From: Cardiocondyla obscurior
Taxonomy: Eukaryota; Arthropoda; Insecta; Hymenoptera; Formicidae
DNA: 64,000 nt
NCBI RefSeq assembly: GCF_019399895.1
Contig: NC_091879.1
Span: 496,001-560,000, forward strand
Direction of reading: 5' to 3'
Below, piece by piece: positions 38,314 to 51,248 of the stretch. Both the position numbers and the translations under genes were made by a program. Positions within the stretch are counted from its first letter, which is position 1; every line of letters starts with the position of its first letter. Under the pieces are notes generated by a model that worked only from the letters and a program-made list of their open reading frames with translations, did not search any database and was not told where the DNA came from.

Positions 38314-39248
38314 CACTTCGTATTGTCTATTTATATTACAAATAGAATATATTTACAAATCACGCAATCAATTACAAAATTTAAAAACGTTGCAAAACGC
38401 TAAGTGATCACGACGTTACAAAAACGTCGTTTAGTAATAATCGAGAATGACGGATGGTAACGGAGCTCAATACTGCCAACAAACCGCACATAACAAAAAC
38501 TAGATACGCTAATGGTAATTTTATAACGCAAGTCAACAATTGGCGAGTGACTCTCTAAAGCGATTAGTTCATGCCCACGCAAATAGCGTTTATACGCACC
38601 CTCACTCTCACCCTGAGTAAAAAATATCGTTCTCTAATTCGCATAGGCAATATAGAAAAGTAATAAAGTAATAATAAAAAAAAAGTTAAATATAATAATT
38701 ACTAACGTTCTTAGCAATATTTTTCCCGGTGTGTTATACCTTCTTCTGTCTATTCTAAAATCTCTTCATACTTGGAGTACATATTACTCAAACTCGGAAT
38801 CCTTTATTTATGCACTTTACGCGAATTTATTTTTGAGATACGTAGAATTACAAAGTCCCACAAAATTATGGCGGGTAGAAAAAAATGTCGAGCATTCTTT
38901 TTTTTTTTTTCTTGTGGTTTTCAAGCAATTTTTGATTTGTTAGGTATCTCTATATTACTGGTACAACGATATCGACGCACTATTATATATTTACAATTTT
39001 ACACAAAATAATCGTAACTATTCTTTCTTACAATACTTACGATACAATCGTGGTATAATTTAAGATTTAAATATATTTTACGCCAACTGTAAAACTCATA
39101 GCTGTTTTTATTACTGTAAATTTTTATCATTTTGCAACTATGATCGTGAAATGATCGTCTCGGGTTGATTTCGTCTTGTATGTTTAAAATCATATTTCGC
39201 TACACTTTATAAAATAACGAAGAAAGAAAGAAAATCTAGTACGTTTAC
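38314..39248. other. JMJD6 upstream region
   Basis: AT-rich DNA directly upstream of the JMJD6 start, with several chance open frames of under 80 codons on both strands and no recognisable gene. The promoter must lie in its first part, but no core element is distinctive. Confidence 0.4.
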
Positions 39249-39530
39249 CTGATCTCAAATGGGAGAGTGAGTGCCGTTCTTTCGCGCAATATTCGTATAT
39301 TTGATTAGCACATTTCTTTTTCTCACAATTGTCAAAACACAAAGATGCATCGTTTTGCATCGATTGATCCAATCCATATCGTGTTCTATGTCTTCAAACT
39401 CTAAATCAACGTGTATTGCAAACGTACAACTTGGACATAAAATATTAGTTAACGCTCAAACGGTGCACTGCTCTAGCCGCTCTATTTCTTTTGTTTTTCC
39501 TTCATCTAATATACAATGACTTTCCAGTAT
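39249..39530 (-). pseudogene. Possible degraded cysteine-rich coding fragment
   Basis: One minus-strand frame reads ILESHCILDEGKTKEIERL, then EQCTV, a TGA stop, ALTNILCPSCTFAIHV and DLEFEDIEHDMDWINRC, ending at a second TGA near 39,258. The first TGA falls where a cysteine would complete a C-x2-C ... C-x2-C zinc-ribbon-like pattern. A second frame downstream, NDASLCFDNCEKKKCANQIY, is also cysteine-rich and runs to a donor-like CAG/GTAAACG at 39,250. This suggests either a decayed gene or an unspliced fragment with frame changes. The family is not recognised. Confidence 0.25.
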
Positions 39531-39700
39531 TTACTTTTATTAATCGATACGCCAGACGTTAAGGCAAAAGAATACAATAAGGATATTTAAAAAGAAGAGA
39601 AATATTTAACAAAATTCTAACGTTTGAACATTTTTCCAAGTTACCGTAACTCAGTGCACCATTTGAGAATTAACGTAGTACCGAATATAAATTACATATG

Positions 39701-39958
39701 TACACTCACTGTCAGAAATGGCATTCGTGGTGCTACGACGGCGGCTAGCGTACGTGATCGTGGCGTGGGGTGCGTCGAATCTCACACGAAGCACGCGCGT
39801 ACATGTGTCGCGAAGCACCGGTCACATAGGACTGTGAGGATACGCGGCCTCTCCCTACTATATCTCCCCACACTCGGCGGCCGAGAGTGGGGGAAGTCAC
39901 GTACGCCAGCCGCCGTCACCGCTCGTCGCAGCAAATGCCATATCTGCTTTTCAGTGTA
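39701..39958. mobile_element. Mariner-like MITE of 258 bp
   Basis: Long imperfect terminal inverted repeats: left CACTCACTGTCAGAAATGGC, then ATTCGTGGTGCTACGACGG; right, on the complement, CACTGAAAAGCAGATATGGC, then ATTTGCTGCGACGAGCGG. The GGCGGCT.GCGTACGTGA blocks also match further in. Both ends abut TA (39,701-39,702 and 39,957-39,958), the Tc1/mariner target. The GC-rich palindromic centre (GGCGGCCGAGAG) contrasts with the AT-rich flanks. No transposase is present; an internal open frame at 39,624-39,968 is incidental. Confidence 0.75.
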
Positions 39959-41077
39959 CGCTACATGATGAGAACGCCTGTTGTACGTATACGGCGCATT
40001 GTAATGTCTTTCGTGCTGAATTACAGTAAAATTTGACGATGATGTTAGAACGCTTTAGAAGAAAAAAAAAAAAACTGACAAAGAATAAAATATTTTAGTT
40101 TTCAAGCATCTGCGATATTGTCTTCGATGTGTTACGCTATCTTACGACTACTATATTCGACAAGAACTCGATTTAGAAAGCGTCGGTATTTCGCAAAATG
40201 TGATTTAATATTTGTAAAAATTTGCAGCGTCTATTTAACGTTTCACTATCGATAAATAATAAAAGCAATCCGCAAACTCGACGTACGACGAATAAAAAGA
40301 AATTTCTCTCAATATTTTGCCGTCATTCGTATAGCTTTTTATACTTCGTTTTCACCAAGGTGCTCTCTTTATCGCGTGTATATAATGCATGAGAACTCGA
40401 GATTTGTAACGTGTCCTCGACAACGAGTCATCGCTATTATCCTATGACATAATTTTGATAAATCTCTCTTATGGAATATTAGTAACTTTAACTCTCTTTT
40501 TTTTTTTTTCTTCCTAATAACAGTGGACCAGCACTGTTCGTCGTACGAAAGACAAAAAAAAAGTATACGTATATATACATATATGTAAAAAAAATTTCTC
40601 AGACATTCGTTGATAAAGAGAAATTAGAAATATGAAAGTGCACAAAAGTTATTATTCCTAACGCGATAAAACCTTCACTGGAGTTTATATCATAGCATAC
40701 TCGTTACAGCGTACATTATATTTGGAATTGACGAATGTCAGCTTTTAAATTGAAATGTTTAAACACGATTTCGAGAAAAAATTTTTATCGTTTGCATATA
40801 CACATTCACGCAAACACACACGCGCAAACACACATGTATGTATATATACTATATATATGCGCTTAAGACTATTTACACATATACACACGGGCGCGCGCTC
40901 GAAGATAAAATAGTGCTCGTACCTAGAATAAAAATACAGTAAAATAAAAAACCTGTACGCGGTTCTAGTATTCTCGTTGGTGATCCTAAAGACAAAAGGA
41001 GGCAAGAGAACGCGTTCACGCGTGAAATGGCGTTATATTCTTGATTACTGCTAGACAGATGCATTGGTCGCGTTACG
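39959..41077. other. 3' flank of WDR44
   Basis: AT-rich DNA with A-runs (40,059-40,075) and a CA/TA dinucleotide-rich patch (40,790-40,890). It probably includes the WDR44 3'UTR read on the minus strand. No coding signal is convincing. Confidence 0.45.
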
Positions 41078-44000
41078 TTACGCGAGTGCGGACGCTGGTA
41101 AAGAGCTATGCTTCGGTTTTGTCTTGTTTAAAAAAACTTTTATGCACCCGTTGAAATCAGCACTTACGAGAACGTGGCCTCCGCAGCCTTTGGTGCGTTG
41201 TTCGACGACAGGATCGACAGGAACAACGTTGCAACTATCACCTTTTTGTTCTTCTTTATTTTCCCATTGTTCTCTCTCTTCGATTTGCTTGATAATAGTG
41301 TCTGGATTCGGCGCAAATACAGCACACGTTACCACAGCGTTGTGCGCCTTTATACCTTCCCAGAAATCATTTCGATCTCTACGAACACTAGAAAATTTGG
41401 AGTAATCATGATGCGTCTTCCAGATATAAATGCACTGATTTTCAGATCCGCTGACTATGTATTGTCCGTCCGGGCTAAAACTTGCTTTAATTTGACTACT
41501 GATGTTAACGTATCCCTTGTATTTGCAGGACAGGTTCAAATCTCTTAGATCGTACAGACGAATACGACTGTCGTTCGATGTGACCAATATTTTGTCCTCT
41601 CCTGGCATAGGCTCGATTCCGCTGATTTTGCGACCGGTGGAATTTTTCCCTCTAGTCGATCGAACATGTATCTGAGTGTGATACTTTAACTGATCGGTAT
41701 TGTAAAATATGCAACGACCGTCGTACGAGCCAACAACCGCGAACTTCCCGTTTTGACAAAAGTTTGCCGCGGTGATCAATTTTGTTTGTCCGTCTACTTC
41801 GTTCCATACTGCAACTTTTTTATCCGGAATATTCCACAGACGTAATTTGCCATCTAACGATCCAGAAAGAAAGTATCGATCATCCTTCGGATGAAATACT
41901 ATAGCGGTGACAAAATCTATATGTTGAAAGCAGCACAGGCATTCTTTGCGCGATATATGCCAAAGCCGTACAGTTTTGTCCATCGATGAGGACAAAACGA
42001 AATAATTCTTGGACCACGAAACGTCGAGCAAGTCTGAGGTATGGCCGGTATACGTGCAAAACGGTTTTGGCATAAACGGACTTTTTGTTCCTTCTATCTC
42101 GCTGAAGGCACTAGCTACGACGTTGGGATCTTCCATAGATTGCTGCGAAACCAAAGATTCTTGTGAAGGAGTAGGACTGACTTTCTCTGCGTTATACTTT
42201 GTTCGCATGTCTTGAAAATACGTAAAGGCGTCTCGTAAGACCCAAATCCTTAAAACGCGATCTTGTCCCGCGGTGGCTAATAATCGACCACAAGCTGAAA
42301 ACTTCATGCACCACACGGGTCCTACGTGTTCCCCGCTAAGGTCTTGAACGTGCTGTAGACAGCTAAACTCGTACGGACCTTTGTGGCTGTTGGACGCCTT
42401 CAATTTTATATACTGTTGTTCACCGGGATAAACTTCATCTACTATGTCCATGACATCTTCTTTGTGTCTCGCGTGCGACACTTCCTGCGCGATGGATTTC
42501 GCTTTGTTCATAGTTTTCTTTACAGTAGATCCTAGAAATCGTTTCAACTTTTGCGTCCGCTTACGAACTCTATCTACAGATACATCCTCATCTGGAGGTA
42601 TACTAGACATTTTACTATCAACGCTTTCCTCGTCGCTCTCTTTCTCCTTCTCCAGACTAGAATTGCTTATATATTTCGATTTGGTAAGCCTCATAATGTG
42701 TAATGACAAGGGATTGATACATTGCGGTAATTTATCTTCCGCTATACTTAATGGCACCTGTTCTCCCGTATCTAAATTTGTTACAGGCACTTGTTCCAGA
42801 ATTTCCTGCAAGAACAATTAAGCGTCAAAAAATTTCTTTTATTAATATTTTTAATATAAAATGCAATTATCTGCGTTTAAAATTATAATTGTTAATCGAC
42901 AAACCATATCAGTAAGACGCTTTCCAGAATCTGTCCTAGTTCTGACAAACATATTTAATTGCTTGACCATATCTTGATCACCGGCAGATTTACGTCTTTC
43001 TTTAGAACCTTGTGGACTCACGCCTGAGAGTTTATGATGGCCTAGAGAAAAACGGCCAATACTGTTGCTTGAAGCCGATCCTAGTGGACTACTAGATTTT
43101 TCGCTTGATCGACTAAGCAGTTCCGCTTTCATTCTTTCTACTCTTTCCAATTCCTCGGTAGATGGACCTTCCGCTTTCAATTTATCTTCATCCTACAAAA
43201 AAAACAAAATTTATATACATATATGTATACATATATCGCACACACTTGTAGGCACGTATATGGATAAAAGTATTCGCCAGATTAAGATAAGATAAGATAA
43301 ATGTATAAATAATTTTTTTAATGGGAAATACCCAACAGAATTATTTTGCAAATTAAAAGAGACGAGACGAGACGAGTATTTACTTGCGGTTTAACGACAT
43401 ATTGACCCTTCGTTGCCGATCGGATATCAAGTGAATGCTCGAATTCTCTAGTTATCGATTCTATAGTACTCGCTGGACTTGGAAGTGGCGATGCAGGAGT
43501 AAGTGCTTCTGCGGAAGGCTAAAATTAATTGCATAAAATTAATTATATTATTCGTATATATGATAATGCTAAACTGCGTTGAAAAAAATAGCCTTACAGC
43601 GAGATCGCTCTGTGTGTTTGTTTTCGTTTTCTTTTTACGGCGTGGAGGAGCAACGGGTACCCCAGGTATTGCAACATCTTCCACTGGTTTTCCATTGTTC
43701 TTTGTGCTAGCGATGACATCAGGTTCTTGAAGCATAACAGTCTTGTCACTTTCCGAATGAGAAGCATAATTGGATCTATCGTTAACAGAGGATTCTTGCA
43801 AAATATCCCCTGATAACGTAAGGACACTGGAAGACTGGGACACCTTACCAGAGGTTGTGTCCTCGTCTTTGCTTGGAATACTAGCAACGGAGGACATCTG
43901 ACCCTCGCGGGTAAGGGCGGCAGGGGGAGGACACTGGGATATACCCGATATAAAAACGCCGGAAACGTTATCTGCGGCTCCTGCCAAGATTCGTCCTACT

Positions 44001-45167
44001 CGCCCTAAAGAGGTCATACTTTGTAAGCTAAGAGTGTCATGCTCTATAATTCTGAATGGATGGGACGTTTTCGAAGGAGTAGGATAAACACCCTCGATGG
44101 ACGATGTTTGACTATCCGGCGGGGAGCTGTTAATCGGAATATCGTCATCTTCCGTTTGCATGCGTTGTCGAAGCTCACGAAATCTTCTCCTGCCTACAAT
44201 TTTGTCTGCCGAGTCTTTATTCGAGTCTTTATCATCTTCATCCTAAAATATATATTTTACATTATAACTTGCCTAACTTTTCTTTACCTAGACGAATTTT
44301 CTTTCGACAAAACATTAATTGTATGAAAAATAACGATAGAAACATGTATACATGTTTCACTTTGACATTTTTTCAAAAACTAACGAACAATACCTTTCTT
44401 ATTTTCCATTTTTCTAGAAAACTCAATGGGTAATAATGTTAATAAAAATATTTATAAATTACAAGTACCACTGTGACCGAATACTTACAAGTTTTTCTTT
44501 GATTTGCCCACAATCTGCTGATAAACTCTTTGTTTCAATAAATGGTTTTGGTTCAGCAGGTTTTACAAATACACAATCATCATCCTGTTTGCAAACTTCC
44601 GTTTTTACAACGTGACTTTCTGAAGCACTTGTTGAATCACGCTGTTTACCTTTCCTAATTAAAAAGAAAAAAAAAAAGCAAAAACAGAATTAATTAGAAA
44701 CTGTATTATTTGCTTCCAAAATTTCAATAAAATTTTGTGTAGATTATGTATGTGTAGTAGAGTATTATATGTATACGTAGTGCGTTTTTTTTTTTTTTTT
44801 TTTTTTTTTTTTAGTTTACATACATCGTGTTTAATTTTTTATTATCAACTAGCTGGTAACTTTTTTCAGAATGTTATATAATTATTTCTATACATTTAAA
44901 ATGGCAATTAAAATAACCATTACAATGATAATTAAAATACTTATATATACATATATCGCGTAGCAAATCGTATCCGAGGGTGTTAACCTGTGTCAATTTG
45001 TATCTTCTAAAAAGGAAGGAGCCACAGTATTTTGCGATTAGCGAGATCATTGCGCAAGAAATAGATTCAGAGGTGATAACAGGGGAGGCAGATACTCACC
45101 GCGACGTGCGATGAAACGAATCGTCCTCCGCGTCGAAAAACTCCTCGGAATCGCTGCTACCCGACAT
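41078..45167 (-). CDS. WDR44: WD repeat-containing protein 44 (Rab11-binding)
   Basis: Six exons, 45167-45100, 44654-44489, 44242-43598, 43518-43384, 43192-42905 and 42805-41078, encode 1,009 residues (human 913). The extreme N-terminus MSGSSDSEEFFDAEDD holds an FFAT-like motif (residues 8-15) that in human WDR44 binds VAP proteins of the ER. The middle is disordered and includes the basic proline stretch VPVAPPRRKKKTKT. The 1.7-kb last exon carries the WD40 propeller: GPVWCMKFSACGRLLATAGQ, LLDVSWSKNYFVLSSSMDKT, FHPKDDRYFLSGSLDGKLRL and ASFSPDGQYIVSGSENQCIY. The family links Rab11 endosomes, ER tubules and exocytosis and restrains ciliogenesis. The whole propeller lying in one exon suggests intron loss. 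The first ATG lies in a CpG-rich leader opposite the PGAP6-type gene. Confidence 0.94.
44785..44812. repeat. Poly(T) run in WDR44 intron 1
   Basis: A run of 28 T on the plus strand (poly-A on the gene's strand would be the reverse) between exons 1 and 2 of WDR44. A simple repeat. Confidence 0.8.
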
Positions 45168-45751
45168 CGTCGTTCGCGGGAAATAATAATATGCGAGAGC
45201 AGCCGCGGCCTCGCGCGCATTGAAGTCATTGACGCACGTCACGCACGTCGCCGAGCCGCGAACGGCGAGCGGGCCAGAGCGAAATCAGAGCGATCGCGTC
45301 TACGTAAACCGCACGTAGTCATGCTTCGACTTGGAGCAGCAGCGGCAGCTCCAGGATTCAACCAGGTTACAGATGTTACGCGGCGGCCTCAAGTGGTCCG
45401 ACAATCGTGAGTACCAATAGCCTCCTACAAACCAGCGCGATGAGAAATTTCCAATGAGGTGCATGCTTTACCGGAAAATAGCCTTAAAGTTTGATACACA
45501 ATGCTAGAAGAAGAAGAAGCTTGTTACCAATTACAATTCCAGTTTCAACTGACTCCGCAATCTGATTAGTTCCCTTTCGGCCATTTATATTTCTTTTTCT
45601 CCTAGAGCTTTCTGCACTCTCGACATATTTTTTCCACTCCTTTTTTCCGCCATGAATATGGCACATCGGAGTTGAGGAATGAAAACAAACAGGACATTGT
45701 TATAAAAGTGTTTTGTTTTAATTTTTCTATAGTTAATAACGTGTTTGTGTC
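45168..45751. promoter_or_regulatory. Putative bidirectional promoter between WDR44 and PGAP6-type gene
   Basis: Two start codons face away from each other 584 bp apart. The WDR44-proximal part (45,168-45,420) is very CpG-rich and the other half is AT-rich. No TATA box stands out near the CpG-rich core. Head-to-head spacing under 1 kb with a CpG-rich centre suggests a shared promoter. Confidence 0.5.
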
Positions 45752-48700
45752 ATGATTTCAACATGTTCTTCGAAACTTTGGAACTGTTCGACGTGTCGAC
45801 AATTTTCTGTTTTATTCAACCTTTTGTTCATTCTTTTTCCAAGTATGTTTAAATTGTTTAAAGATTTTTTTAAGGATTAAGATTTATCATTGTTTAAAAG
45901 GAGTTATGGCTTGAAAAGAGAAATAAACTGAATAAACTTTAGAATAATTTTTTTTTAGAGTAAAAGTGTTAATTTTTGTAAAATGTATATAATTATATGT
46001 GAGTGGAAAAAAAACAAAAAAAAAAAAATTTTATTTAAATATATCAAATAAAAAAAAGGTAATGACAAAGAAAAAAATTCACAGATGGATACTTTTGCTT
46101 ATGATTTTGTAACTATATTATGTCTTGTTTTGTTTTTTAAGTAAGATATATTAATTGAAAATTATTTGTCAATTTTTTACCTATAGCAAGTCACTGTATA
46201 ATACCACAAGCAAATCAAGAAGATTTACTTCGTTCATTCAAGAGCTACTCTGATGTAACAATGTTTCATTACACAATACCAAAAGAGATTCTTAGAGCTA
46301 CATGGCAATTTGCTGCTTTTATGGATGATCCTGCATGCCATCCACAAAAAGTTTATATGTAGGTATTATTTGTTATATGTTTGCATTTAAATTTAAATTT
46401 TATACATGTGTATAAAAATTAACTTCTACCAAATATCTTTAGAAGAGTATGCAACTGATTAATATTTATCTGTTAAAAAAAAATTTCTTACTAGGATAAT
46501 TTAGTTTAATAATTATATGATTTAGTTAATTACTATTCCAGGAGAGTAACTGTACACTCTTTTAAAAATACCAGTGCCAAGTAATTTGTTTTAATTTATT
46601 ACTTTATATTAATTAATAAAAATAACTTTTAGACATATAAAGTTTGGAAGTTATCCAGTAATCCCTAATGAAATATTTTTAACAAATGTGTCTGCCAAAC
46701 GAGATGATGACATTGTTGTTACAACTACCACAACCTATCAGCCACAAAATGTAACTGTTGTTCCAGTGTATGAACCACAACCTGGAGATTGGTTTGTTGC
46801 AGCTTACATGTCTTATTGGGATGAAAAAGTTCAACAACAGGTGTGTCATCTTTCTGTTGTATATAATTATTATTAACTTAAATAATTATAAGTAAATAAT
46901 TTTTATATATTAAACACATTTGATCTATTTAATTATTTTTCTGATTTGTAATCCAGGGACTTGGACACAAATGTCAATATAGCATAGGTACAGTAGCACT
47001 GTGGTCACAAACAGATAACATTAAAAATATTCCTATCGACTATCATTCAAGATTACAAACAACTGCAACAACAACATATTACAAGTAAATTATTATTTAA
47101 AAAAATATATATTTATAAAATAATAATCTAAAGAATATTGTGAAATATGAACATTGAATATAACAAAAGAAAGAAATACAATACATATACTCACGTTATC
47201 TTTCTTTATTTGCAGAATATATATTCCGTCAGGAATATTGAGCTTTCGTTTATCAATCTGGAATTGCACCTTTGTGCTGCATAGTTTTCGAAATGTCCAA
47301 AAACCTTGTATTGAAGCCATGTATTTGAAAGGTCGTGTTTTACCAGCATCTAATCATTTTCATTCGGCGGAGTACAAAACTCTCGCCGTAAATGCTAATT
47401 ATTCTTTTGTAGAATCTTCTCCTTACGAGGATAGCTATTATTATTTGTTAATTATTTCAAATAGTATTATAGAATTTAACGTCAAGATTGATGTAACAGG
47501 TAATTTTTTATTATTTTTATTATTTCGCTGTACTTTGATATGCATGCGTATGCATGTGTGTATATACGTATAGATAAATACATTAAAATTGTTTTCAGAA
47601 TGTCCAGTCAGATTGACAGAGGTATTATTTACTAAAGAATACATTAATATTGCTTCAAGTTTTAATTCCATAACAAAAATGAATACTTATAATGAATTAA
47701 TAAAACGTAATTGGCATTATAAAATAAACAATGTTAGCAGATTTTATAATGCAGATAATGAATTTTATCAAGAAAAAGAAAAAAGAGAGAAACGTGAGAC
47801 TGATAATCAATGTATACCAAGATATCAATTAGTTCGCGTTAAACACGCGGAAACATTTTCAACTGTTTATCTATTACAGGTAATATTATTTATTATATTA
47901 AGATATTCTACATACTTTTTAACAAAATAACGATCTTAAGATTATATTTCTTAAATCATTGTTTATGCATGATATTGATTATTATTTAAATTAATAATTT
48001 ATGTTATTATCGGTATTTTTAGGGAAAGGAATGGTTGAGTTCGAGATTAATATTAACTGATTTAGTTCCAATAATGATGCAGTTTAATATTTTGCCATTA
48101 ATAGATATCGGTGGTACACTCGATATCAATGTAAATTTAGAAGTAAAAAAGGTAAGAGTCTTAAAATGTAAATAAAAAAATGCAATAAAAAATGTTTTTT
48201 TTCTTTAACTAAGCTTTTTCTCTTTTAGTTACTGTCGACACAATCAATTGCAGTAACAATGTGCATTCAACGAGATCGTATACCTAAACTAGAAGATCGT
48301 CATTCTTGTCAAAAAGGATCTTTAATGATAAACTTGTCATCATTAAATAAACGCAATGCAAGTATATTAATAACATACCCACAACCTGGCGTGTGGTATA
48401 TTATTATTCTTCCGACTTGTTATAATTTTAGGTAAGTTTTTATTTTACTTGAAAATTGAAAAAATAGTAAAAAACTACTTTATTAGTTTATTTTATAGAC
48501 GTCTTGTATAGATATGTAACATAATATCTTTGTCTGTGTATAGCGTACCTGTACCCTGTCAAATCGAAAGACTGTCGACGTTATTAAACATACGCACCAA
48601 AAAATGTACATTTTCTGATGAAAATATTTGCGGTAATCACGGCATTTGTCGAGAAATTCAAAAGAATATTCTTCATTATGCGACGTGTAACTGTTTTAAA

Positions 48701-49867
48701 GGTAACGTTATTTTGATATAATTTTTTTATTAATTTATAATTAATATTTTAATTATTCAGGTTACACAGGCTGGGATTGCACCGATATTTCAAGTACCAT
48801 ACCTGCTATTTCTCTCTTGAGCGTCGTGCCGCTTGTTATAAGCAATATCTTTTTCGTCCCAGCGATATATATAGCTGTAAAACGAAAGTTATATGCGGAA
48901 GGGTTGGTGTATTTAGTTACCATGCTGTTTTCGTCTTTTTATCACGCCTGTGATCAAAGTGGCGGACAATTTTGCATTACAAAGTATGAGGTATGTTTTC
49001 GAATCTTTCTCTTTTATTAAAAATATTTAAATTATTTTTTTATTCATAGTTACGTTCTGTGAATAAGAAGATTAGAAAAAGAAAGAGTAAATTATTTTTA
49101 TCGATTTTATCGAAGTAAAATAAAGCAGTTTTAATATTTTTTTTGTACAGGTCTTGCAATATAGCGACTTTTTTTCGAGTATTTTGTCATTTTGGGTTAC
49201 GTTGATAGCAATGGCACAATTACCGATAGCTTTTGTACCATTGTGTCATATGATGGGAGTATTCGTAATCACTTTTGGAGTACAAATTGACAAGATGTGC
49301 TTAATCAGTATATTGATACCGCTATCATTGGCTGTCGTTATACCGGTAAATCGAAAATAATTTTACACATTATTTAAATTGGCGGGATAATAATAGTTTT
49401 TATTACAGGTTTCAATGCATACGTACCGCATCTTTCAATCTAGAAAATGTAAAAACCCAAGCCGAAGGACATTATTTGGTTTGCTTTTCGCAATTATAGG
49501 TTTATTACTGTACTCTTTTATTGAAACGGAGAAAAACTATCAAGTATGTACATTTAAAATAACACATGCACACACATATATACGTTTTATGAAACTTTTA
49601 ATTACCTTAAAAAAAAAAACTTTTTAAGTATATAACTATTATAAATCTCATTTGTCGTTTATTTTGCAGTACGTTCATAGTGTTTGGCATATTGTTATGG
49701 CGTTATCACTGATATTTCTGTTGCCACATACAAAATCAAAACAGACTACATCATCGACAAATCCAGCATTCAACGATGACAGAGATTCATGGTCTTGCAA
49801 AGAATCTCACGGAATTCCTACATTTACAATAATCGATCAGGAAAATCGAACAATTACATCAGGTTGA
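45752..49867 (+). CDS. TMEM8-family GPI-processing membrane protein (PGAP6-like)
   Basis: Fourteen exons: 45752-45842, 46187-46358, 46542-46580, 46633-46840, 46957-47084, 47216-47499, 47599-47879, 48023-48151, 48229-48431, 48544-48701, 48761-48990, 49151-49345, 49409-49543 and 49670-49867, about 816 residues (human TMEM8A 771). It has a signal peptide (FSVLFNLLFILFP), a long lumenal region, an EGF-like module (CGNHGICRE ... CNCFKGYTGWDC) and a seven-span CREST-type C-terminus. The hydrolase residues of that superfamily are visible: S/H/D in SSFYHACDQ and the metal-binding HxxxH in YVHSVWHIV. Human PGAP6 is a GPI-specific phospholipase A2 that sheds CRIPTO. Exon 3 (39 nt) is a phase-preserving small exon. 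The frame might extend past the stop through a weak GTTGAA donor at 49,862 to an exon near 49,950. Confidence 0.88.
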
Positions 49868-51248
49868 ATATTATATCTAGAAAATATTTGATTTTCCATT
49901 TCTCTTTCCCATATTCCTTTTTGTTTTTCTTTTTTATTTTTTTTTCAGTTTTACTAATTCGTGATTTCAAGAATTGACACACACGTCGAGCATTTGCGAC
50001 GATACGATAACGTTTTGGCTAGGTCGAGATATATACAGAGCTTGTATAACTTGATTTTGTATTGCCTGTGAGGTATGCAGGCTTGTTCTTCAATGTGTAA
50101 TTCGACGCCGGCCGGTTTAACTTGCCACTTCCTGTGCCTTATCACCGGGTCTAATCTAATCGCGCGTCTGGGGCCTTTGGTCATACATCTAGTCTTCTTG
50201 TTCTTTTTTTCTTATTCACTTTCTCCTTCTTTCGCTTACTGGCCACGATCAACATTTACTACCTCTTTCCTCTCGTTGTTCTCTCGCTTAATTCGGTTAA
50301 ATAAGATTGATAAGAGTTTTTCGACGATGTGTAACGGCCGAATTTATGCGTGATAAAATCTATTTTTATATTTCAAGTATTTTGTAGATTTTACGTATAC
50401 GGAGTGTTATATTTTAAATAATTATAAGAAATTGCGTTGATTTAGAATTTATCTCTTTTCTAATAAGCTCAACTAGTTGAGAAGAAAAAGTTAATTTATA
50501 TATTATCCTCAAAGGATCTCTGCACGCACAAGGGATGTAAAAAAATGCGCGAAAATTTTTGTAATAGTGTCGAACGTCTCCGCGAGATATCCTCATGATC
50601 GCATCCCTCTTTCGACCCCCAGCCACGTTCAAGGACCGTTGATGCGACGACGCCGACAGACAATGACGACAGCGACTGTGATAACGGTTGCGTCGCATTT
50701 ACGTTTTGGCAGCCGTCGTCACCTCTCATCGTTTTACACCCTCCACTCGTACGTTCTCGTATTGCGCCGAGAATCGCGCGCGCAAACATCAATTAATCTG
50801 TAAACTTTGGTGAGTTTCGCATTTCCGACACGCCTACGTGCGATAAATATTCCTTAGATTGCCCTTTTTTATTTTAAAAAGACCTAATAATTTGTTGTTT
50901 TCCTTTTATTTTTTTCTTCCATCTGAAAATGTATGAAAGAACGCGTCGAGATTAAACGCGCTCGAGCAGAGTTCGTGACCATCTTTACAAAGTAATAGCA
51001 AGCCAAATTGAATACAACGACGACTCCCGTCCACCGATTAGTTTCTAGCAACAGCAATTCTTTTCTGACAGCGTTCATCAGTCGCCAGCGCCTGACGATC
51101 CTAGAGAGAGGAAGAGAACGTTCAGAGCAAACCGAGGTTGCTTTCCAGCCAGCTGGGAGATACTCGCATTTCGGCTCGCACCGTTTTACCCGTTGCCCAT
51201 TCCTTGCATTTCTCGGGTTACAAGTATTACGGATATTTTATCCGAAGG
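49868..51248. other. Intergenic region before the inositol synthase gene
   Basis: Contains the 3'UTR of the TMEM8-type gene, then moderately CpG-rich DNA rising towards 51,249, which is probably the Inos promoter and leader. Open frames on both strands (50,075-50,353; 50,414-50,803; 51,008-51,298) show no family resemblance. Confidence 0.45.

Noticed and set aside
41064..42821. Several plus-strand open frames opposite the WDR44 last exon
   Set aside because: They are antisense shadows of the large WD40 exon.
43503..44326. Plus-strand and alternate minus-strand frames over WDR44 exon 3
   Set aside because: Shadows of the real exon; the 44242-43598 frame is phase-linked to its neighbours and theirs are not.
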